Source: Ditylenchus dipsaci
Lineage: Eukaryota > Nematoda > Chromadorea > Rhabditida > Anguinidae
Assembly: GCA_004194705.1 (NCBI GenBank)
Contig: SADC01000003.1
Coordinates: 186,001 to 250,000, forward strand
Length of the DNA: 64,000 nt
Reading direction: 5' to 3'
Each line of letters begins with the position of its first letter. The first letter of the stretch is position 1. The notes below the pieces were generated by a model, which was not told where the DNA came from, did no database searches, and was given only the letters and a program-made list of their open reading frames with translations. Position numbers and translations under genes: made by a program. Below are positions 52,101-61,100 of the stretch, piece after piece.

Positions 52101-55100
52101 TAAACATTTTGATATAATTTCAACTAGATGTTATATACCAAAATATAGCTCAATTAAAGTCAGCTGAGGAATGTAAAGTTTGTTTAACCATACGTTTTCA
52201 TCACCAGCGTCAAAATTGAGCGAAAACATGACGTAAATTTATTTTTCTGTTTGTCATTTCTGTCATGTTTCGGCTCAATTCTGATGATGATGATGAAAAC
52301 GTATGGTTAAACAAATTTCACATCCTCAGCTAACTTCAATTGGGCTACATTTTGGTATATAACATCTAGTCAAAATTATATCAAAATTATTACGAAACAA
52401 AACTCCTCAAAAAATAATCGCAAGCCCGAAAATGGAAAACTACTTTGCGATTATTTTTTGAGAGGCTGTTTCTCGGAAATAAAAAAGTAAACTACAAAAA
52501 TCCAATAATGCCATTTTGTTAAGCGTTGAAAGTTGTTAAAAAAATGTGCTATAAAAATTGAGCCCTTGCTTACAAAAGTTGGCTAAAAATAGACTGAACT
52601 AGAAATAATCGCAAAACGGAGTCGTCAGCTCTATCAACAAGTATGGTCCTTTAAAGGACCATGGTTTTTTCGCGCAGCGGCATGTGCAAAATTCGAATTG
52701 GCGGGGACACTTCTCTTTCGTCTCAAGCTTTACTCTTTGGAGTCGTTTGAAATGACTCAAAAGAGTATAGTTCTAGACGAAAGAGAAGTGTCCCCCGCCA
52801 ATTCAAATTTTGCACATGCCACTGCGCGCAAAAACCGTGGTCCTTTAAGAGGTTTTAAGGGGGGGGGGACTTTATATACGCATCGCCTTAAGTCACAAGT
52901 TCGACTAACACTGGGTGCAAGCCCTATTTTTTCTCTCCTTTTATTTACAAGTTTAGTGTCAAAATGTAGCCAAGGTTCTGGGCTTTCATTTGAGTTATCA
53001 TACAGATGAAAAGTTGGTATAAAGTTGGGGCTAAAATATATAAAAAATCCAATTCGATGAAATCCTCAATAGGACTATAGTACTTTCTCCAGTACTTTTC
53101 GGTAGTATCCTGGAACTGGCATTTTTTCGCAATTTTAATTTACACACTCATTCGCAACCTTACACTCAAAATGTAGCCTGCTTCTTGCCGTCATTTTCAG
53201 CATACGGTTGTATAAGATAATGTAAACTGAAATCGCAAAAAATCTCAGTTCCTAGTACGCATCATTTTGGCTGGTTCCTCTAATTTTGGTGGTCATATGC
53301 CAAAAATCGCAAAATTGAGGCAGTTGATGACAACAAATCAGTGCTGGAAATGGTTGCAATCGGTTTCTCGATGATTTTTGGACCTGATACCGTATTTCCT
53401 CTAATAGAGCCCCCCCCCTTTTTTTTTTGACTAGAACTTCAAAGTTAGGTCCATTTTTGATTTACAATTTCAAGATTTTGGGCATTCGAAAAATAAAGCC
53501 ACCGGGGGCTCTATTAGAGGAAATACGGTAGTTGAAAAACTAACTAAAAAGGTAAATTAAAACACCCCCAGAGGGACTAGAACTTTCGACAAAAGACGAA
53601 GCGTATATAAAGCCCCCTCCCCTTAACGAGACGTAAGTTTAAAGGGGGGGGGAAGCTACTTAGGTTTGAAAAAATGGCTTCCATGGCGCAGTGCGTAAGT
53701 GCTCGTGTTTTTTGGCCCAAAATGGTGTTTTTGGTGTTGCAGGTTCAATCCCACGTAGGGGCGCACTATTTTTTTGGCTTCTTTGGGCAGTTTAGAGGTA
53801 ATTAGACTTTTTTGACGCCAGATTCGGGATCAGCGACCCAAATTACCTCTAAACTGGCCAAACAAACCAAAAAAAAATAGTGTGCCCCTACGTGGGATTG
53901 AACCTGCAACACCAAAACACCATTTTGGGCCAAAAACGCGAGCACTTACGCACTGCGCCATGGAAGCCACTTTTTCAAACCTAAGTAGCTCCCCCCTTTA
54001 ACGAGGCTTGACTGTATGGGTTCTCAAAAGCTTACTCGTTGGAGGAAGTGGTTGAAGCCTGATCTTCCTCACACAGTGAACCGTATTGATCATCAAAGTA
54101 TCTGGCTCTGGGATTCATCCTTCTGCGATACACTTCAGCAATATCATTGGCTGCATTTTCAGCTATTTCTTCACTCACTCTTTGAGCGTAAAAGTTAAGT
54201 TTATTCAAGAAATCGACATCCACCAACAGGTCTTTTTCTTCTTTCAATTTCTTTTGCTCACATTCCTCATATGCATTGCATTGTTTTCCATGGTGTATGG
54301 TTGTTTTGAAGTGTTCCGACTCATCGATTACAAATTCATCGTTGAATGAGTGATTGAAGGAAGCTCTTAGTTTTTGATCAGTAAACAGCACTTTCACATT
54401 GGATTTTTGTGTTCGCATCTCCAACAGCTGTTCTTTATGATGAATCTCTGCAGTAGAGGTGTCTGACACTGAAGACCATTGTTTGCTACTCTTTAGCATT
54501 TGATTGGTGTATGAAATGGTGGTCAATGACATTTGACGACTTTTCATGCTCGAAATAGCTTCCTCTGGTGAAAATGACGGTTTGCCTGCTGCACTTGGAG
54601 ATAGCGAAGCTTCATCATCAAAAAATGGTGTTGTAAGATCGTAAACTTGTGGATAGCAAGACACCTCCGAAATTTCTGAAAACTCAGGTGAGACGGTTCC
54701 CGAGACAGGTCTTGAAATTTCCAAAGCAGGGCCTGATAGTTCAGTCTTTTCAAATGAGCTTTCTTTTTCTATACTCCCTTTCTTCTCAATGTGATCTAAT
54801 GCTGCGTGAGTTAGCTGGCTAGAAGAGAAGGGAGATGGTGAAAATAGTTCTTTTTGCATTTGTTCATGTGCTGCTTGTGTAGAGTGTATAGCTAGTTCAA
54901 AACTGCTCTCCTCGGTCATTCCTGTGATGTTGTCTATGTGCTCTAACCCTTTTTCAGACAAAAATAACTGTTCTTGTGGCGGTTGCGCAAGAATTAGTTG
55001 ATCATCATAAGCAAGATGTGGTTTGGTGGTTCTGATTTCTGGACCATTTTCTTCTTGAATGAAGTCGGCAACAGGGGCTTTTCCAGAATTTCGCTCATAT

Positions 55101-58100
55101 TGCACATTAATCTGCGATGGCAATGGTGTAGCATGAATATTAACTCGTTCAAAACTGCTTTCCTCAGCCATTCTTCTAATCTTGTCTATGTGCTCTAGCT
55201 CGAATTGGTCAACTCTACTTGCTCAGTTATATGATGCAAATTGATTTCAGAATCCACTGACTGGCTAAGTTGTTCTTTAGCTGTCACATTTGCTAGCAAC
55301 TTTTTATGGTCTGAAGAAGGCGAAAACAGGATTGGAGCCTCAAAAGAAGAATTTGATTTGTCTGCTCCTGATGTTCGGCTGAACAAGGAGATTCTGAAGA
55401 TTTTGGTTCATCCACAGCTGCTGGCAATCCGTAAAAAGCTGTATTGCTGCTTTCTTCAGTCAAGCTTCTGACCATTTCTATATGATCCAGCTCTTCCTGG
55501 GCTAATGAACTGCTATAGCTTGCTTGTCGAGGCGAACAGGATTTGTCAGTTTGTTGATTGATTTGATCACTAGCAATGGAGTCAGCACTAGAGGTTCTAC
55601 TGGAGTGATCTTCATCATCAAACTTTATTTCTGCCACTAGTACTGGGTATTCAAAACTGCTTTCCTCAGCCATTCTCCTGATTCTGTCAATATGCTCCAA
55701 TTCTTCTTGAGTCAAGTCCACCTGGTCTCCAGTATAGATTTGCTGATCATCTTGAGCAAGTGATGATTTGGTATCAGTATATAAGTGAACTTCTTCCGTT
55801 TTTTGTCCTTCAACTACATAGTCGGAATCAGAAACTTTACTGAAAACTTCTGCATTCTGTGCTTCTATCGCCGATGGCAGTGATGAATCATAAACTTTAG
55901 TCTGTTCAAAGCTGCTCTCTTCAGCCGACCGTCGGATTCTTTCAATGTGCTCCAATTCCTCTTGAGTAAATGTAGGGTCAGACTTTAGTGGAGAGCAGGG
56001 CATGTCAGTTTCTTGATTTGTGGTAGAGTCAGCACTAGAAGTTCTACTGGATTTCTCTTCATCATCTACATTGTTTTCTGCTTCTTGCAATGATGAATTA
56101 TAAAATTTCATTTGTTCAAAACCGCTTTCCTCAGTCAACCTTCGGACTTTTTCAATGTGATCCAATTCTTCCTGAGTAAATATAGGGTCAGACCTTCGTT
56201 GAAAGGAAGCTATTTCAAATTCTAGATTAACTTTTTTACTGCTTGTAGAATTGAGGCTAGAAGTGCTGGAGTGATCCTCATCAATCACTTCAGTTTTAGA
56301 TGGCAGTATTGACTGTTCCAATTCATCTTGCTCAAAAACTTTGTCCTCGGTAACCTGTGGTTTCTCTCAACATTCTCAAAGTCTTCCTGATTCAACCCGA
56401 TTTGCCGAGCAGATTGAGTTATTACTGGCGGGTCATATGAGGCGCTTTTTTGAGCTTCTAATTTCTCTCCTGCAGTTGGTAAGGCTACCTCCACTTCAAC
56501 TGCTGGATGTAAGAAGATGGCCTGGTAAAAACTGCTGTCTTCTGCTAGACTTGTTATTCTTTCAATATGGTCCAACTCTTCTTGGGTCAACTCCATTTGT
56601 TGTTTAGGCAATTGAGTGTTCACTTGTTGATCAATGGTGGCCTCAAATGCTGTATTTGGTTCAATTTCGGATTCATGCTCTTCTGCCAATGATTCCTCGG
56701 AATGAGTGGAATCAGCACTAGATGTTTTGCTAGAGCTCTCTCCACTTTTTACTTGCCTAACTTCTTTTTTAGTAACTGCATGCATTTCCTCTTCTTTATG
56801 GTATGTTGGAGAAGAAGAGGGCTGAAATAAAGTTTCGAATTGAGAAGGTTGTTTGTCTGCTCCTGGTGAATAGCTGGAGCTAGCATATTTCGAAGTTTCT
56901 TCTTGCACCACTGATGTTGGCAAATCATATTTGACTTGTTCAAAGCTGCTCTCCTCAGCCAACCTTCGGATTCTTTCAATGTGATCTAATTCCTCTTGAG
57001 TAAATGTAGGAAAAGACTTCTGTGGAGAGCAGGTTATAGCATTTTCTGGATTTGCTTCTACATTTGTGGTAGAGTCAGCACTAGAAGTTTTACTCGAGTT
57101 CTCTTCATCATCCACCTTGTTTTCTGCTCCAACCGTTGGAGACAATGAAGTGTCATAGACTTCAGTCTGTTCAAAACTGCTCTCTTCAGCCAGCCTTCGG
57201 ATTCTTTCAATGTGCTCCAATTCTTCTTGAGTAAATATAGGGTCAGACCTTTGCGGAGAGGAGGCCGTTTCAGGTTCTTCATTTACTTTTTGATTGCTCA
57301 TATGGTTTGCCACACTAACCGTTTCCATAACTTCTGTTCCTTTTGTGTGTTCGTCAGAAACATGAATTTCACATTTTTCTGACCAAGCAGAATTTTTTAT
57401 TGAAGATAGACTTGAAGGCGGGAAAGATTCTTTCTCGACATCATGCTCCTCTTCGTCATTAGAAAGCAAGGGCATTTGTGCCTCGCTTTCATAGGCTGGT
57501 TCATCTAGCTCAAAAATAGACTGCTCTGATGCCTGAGATATGTTACTTGAACACATATCTTCTTCAAGATGTTTGGCATCATCAAGTAGCGGAGTTTCGA
57601 CCACCTGCTCTTGATCCACTTCCACTTCAAACACCTTGTTATTCAACTCCTCCATTTTTGGCTCTGTGCCTTCTTGATGCATGAAGCCTTGCTCAAATGA
57701 ATTCGAACCAGACTTTGAAGCTTCGGAAAAGACACGGACTGGGACTCCAATTTGTTGAAAAATGCTTTCCTTGACTGATTTTTTATTCAAGTCAATATGC
57801 TTCTCTTCTTGAGTCAATCCAAGTGCTCTGGAAATTGAGCGAAATTGATTTGTGAGCCTGATTTGGAGCACTCTTCAAGGTCCTTGTGATGCTCAATTAT
57901 TACACATTTTTCTTGAAAATCTGGCACTGGGATGGAATAGTCAGGAACATTTTCTTCTTCAATTTTTAGTATTTTTTCTGCTGATGCATGAAATTTATTT
58001 TCATAGAAATAGTCCTGTGGGTCTATTTCTTCCTCTTGTTCGGTTTGCACATCGTCTTCTAGCAAAGGGACTGATGCTTCTTCAGAATAAGAGCTGATAG

Positions 58101-61100
58101 GTTCCAAGTCAGCTTCTGATGTATTACTAGAGTTGATTTCTTCAGCCTCTTCGACCACAACTTCTTCTTCCAATGGCATTTCTAGACTTGGCTCGTTAAC
58201 TGTACTGCTCAAAGTAAATTCTTCAGCCAATTGTCTGTCTCTGTCAAAATGAGCCAATTCCTCTTGAGACAAATCCAAATTCTTAACTTGTGATACCAGA
58301 TTTTTAGGGGACAACATGGCCAGACTGTCATCCGAATTTGGTTCACATACTGAAGAACAAGCTTCTACAAGAGAAGAAGGTGCATCAATTTCTGAATCCC
58401 GTTGGGAGTCATCTTGCTTATTGACTGGCTGACTGATACTTTCCTTTTCTTGTAATTTTGATGCATGTTGTGTAAAGAGGTCACCAGGCGAATTTTTTTC
58501 TTCCGAACTTTTCTTGTGGTCTTGGTCAAAACTGCTCTTCTCAGCCATCTTCCTGATCATATCTATATGTGCTAACTCAGCTTCTGTTAGCTTTCCTTCT
58601 TTATAGAACTGTTGTGAAGGGAAGGGTGACTCATCAGGTTTTTGCGTTATATCTTTTACATCATACAGCTTACTTTGTTGACTTTCGGAGTAGTCAGCAC
58701 TAGAAGTCCTGCTGGAATGTTCTTCATCTTCCATATGCTCAGCCACCACATTTTTGATAAATTGAAGGGAATTTCCGTATTTACTGGTTGGATCTGGTTC
58801 AGCTCAATTTTTGTTGTCTCCTGGTACAAATCTTCCATTGCCTGATTGATTACTGGTGTGGAGTACTCTTCGTAAAAGATTGTTCCCGACCCCCTTGTAC
58901 ACTGTAGTAGCTCTCTTGCTCAGCTAGCTGTCTGATTCTTTGAATATGATCCAGCTCTTCACGGCTCAATACCTCAGCTTCATAAGGTTTTGGTGCTACT
59001 TTTTCGGAAACCACCATGCTTTCAGAAATTTTGTGGGGTTTTACTACCTTTTTCTCTCCTGTGCTAGCAAACTGCTTGACCCATTCAATGTGCTCTCTTT
59101 CTTCTTCGTTTAAACTAGATTGCCAGACTGATTGACCTGGTAAATCTGCACTTTCCAAGTTTTTTGCCTCTACATTGTCCAGGTCAGCATCTGGTATAGA
59201 AGACTCATCTGCATAATTCATTTGCTGTTCTTGTCCGTCCTCTTCAGCCAGCTCAATAAGCCTTTGGATATGCTCCATCTCTGTTTGACTTAATTGAACT
59301 CTAGTGACTGATGGCTTAGCACGTACAGGTTGGCCTTCTTCAAAATCATATTCTGATGGATTATCCAAATAATCCACTTCAGAATAGTCATCAGAAAAGT
59401 ATTCTTCTTCTTCTGTTGGATGTTCTGTAATAGTGGTTGGTTGTCGAGAAGGAGGAGGTGGTCTAGCTGGTTTATTATTTATTGCCGGATTTTGCACATT
59501 CTGACCCACTTCTTCCGCCATTGCTTCCATATCTACCGGGTAATGAGTTTCAACGCTACTTTCCTCAGCCAACATACGCAACCACTCCATTTGGTCTAGT
59601 TCAGCCTGGGATGATTCATTTAGTGGGGTTTGGAGACCAGCTGGGCAGATTTCTTCTAGTGTAAGTATCACGCTAGTTGGGGTAGCCGGAGAATCTGCAG
59701 AAGAGGTTGTTGAGCTGCAGCTTATTACTTCACTTTCAGAAATGGCTTCTTCAAATTCTTCTGGTTGGTCGATAGTTTCTAGGTTTCTGGTCTCTTTTTC
59801 AAAAGACTGTCCAACCATTTGGTTTATATTCTCCATGGGTCTACCTGTGATTATTTGCACTTTCTTTTCTACCTCACTGGTTGTACTAAAATGCTTTGTA
59901 GGTGGAGGAGGTCTGGCTGGTGGTTTGCAGAGGTTTTTTGATACTGTCTCTGGTAGGAAGTGTTCTTCTCTAGACACTAATTCTAATACTGCTTTGGTAG
60001 AAACTTCAAATGTAACCTGTTCGAAACTGCTTTCTTCTGCTAGCCTTCTAATCTTGTCTATATGGGCTAACTCTTCTGCAGTTAGCTGAACTTCTTCTAC
60101 TTGTTCGGGCAGTGATTCAAAAACCCTCTTTATGCTCAAATGAATCACCAGCATTATACTGCTCTTGGGATTGTATTTTAATCTCCGATTGCTGAGCATC
60201 ATAAGAAGTCAAGTCCTGTTCTACTTCAAATGGATGCTCTCCAGCGGCTTTGAGACCCTCCACTGACTTAATTGACTGACTTTCCTGTCCAAGCAAAGAA
60301 ATGTTGGCATCCGGTAGTTTAAAAGTGTCGGATTCATAGTCAAATGAGGCTGTATGGGCAGACGTGGAGTCAGCACTAGAAGTCTTGCTTGAGTTGTCCT
60401 CTTTTTCTAGTATTTCTGGTTGCTGGACAAAATTAGTAGAAGTTATGGTGTCTGCAACAGAAGACGACACAGGCAATTGACTAAGCTGCACATGCACATC
60501 CACAGGTTCAGGCGAAACATATTTAGTCTGTTCAAAACTGCTCTTTTCAGCCATTCTTCTGATTCTGTCTATGTGCTCCAATTCCTCTTGAGTCAGCTCA
60601 TGTTGTTGAAGTATTTGAGTGACTGGTTGACTATGAATAGCAGGAGGTTTTGTGTTTTTTTCCATCTCCGTGTTGTATTGCTCGGGTGATGGTTCTTGCT
60701 CATTCACAGAGTCGACGCTGGACAATTTACTGAAGGGCTTTTCACCCTCAACCTTCAATTCTGATAGCAGCATTGGCTGTTCTGATTCAGCTTGTTCGGG
60801 AGAGCTAGCTTCAGTCAAACTTGGTATGCTGTCTATGTGCTCCACCACTGGTTGAGTCAAAACTGTTTGTTCAATCGATTGTTGCACTCTTGTCTGGGAT
60901 TCAATCTCATTCAATATTCCTTCGGATTCATTAATATTAGGTAATTTTGTCTGCGATACTTCTGCAGTCGCTGTTGTAGAGGGCAAAGCAAATGCATCAT
61001 CAAAACTGCTTTCTTGAGCCAACCGCCTAATTTTTTCAATATGCGCCAGCTCTTCTTCAGTAAAATCAGCATTTTTAATGGTCTGCTGTGATCTCTCGTC

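Larger units (their letters stand above)
39500..54035. other. 14.5-kb intron of the scaffold gene
   Basis: The GA| and |A phases of exons 54036 and 39499 match across it, and no further minus-strand exon is seen inside. It holds the ZHP-like gene, the possible gene at 40763, and at least ten fold-back or tandem-repeat families listed separately. In 44100-44440, 44590-44970, 46330-46500 and 48800-49380 I see no clear feature. Confidence 0.75.
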
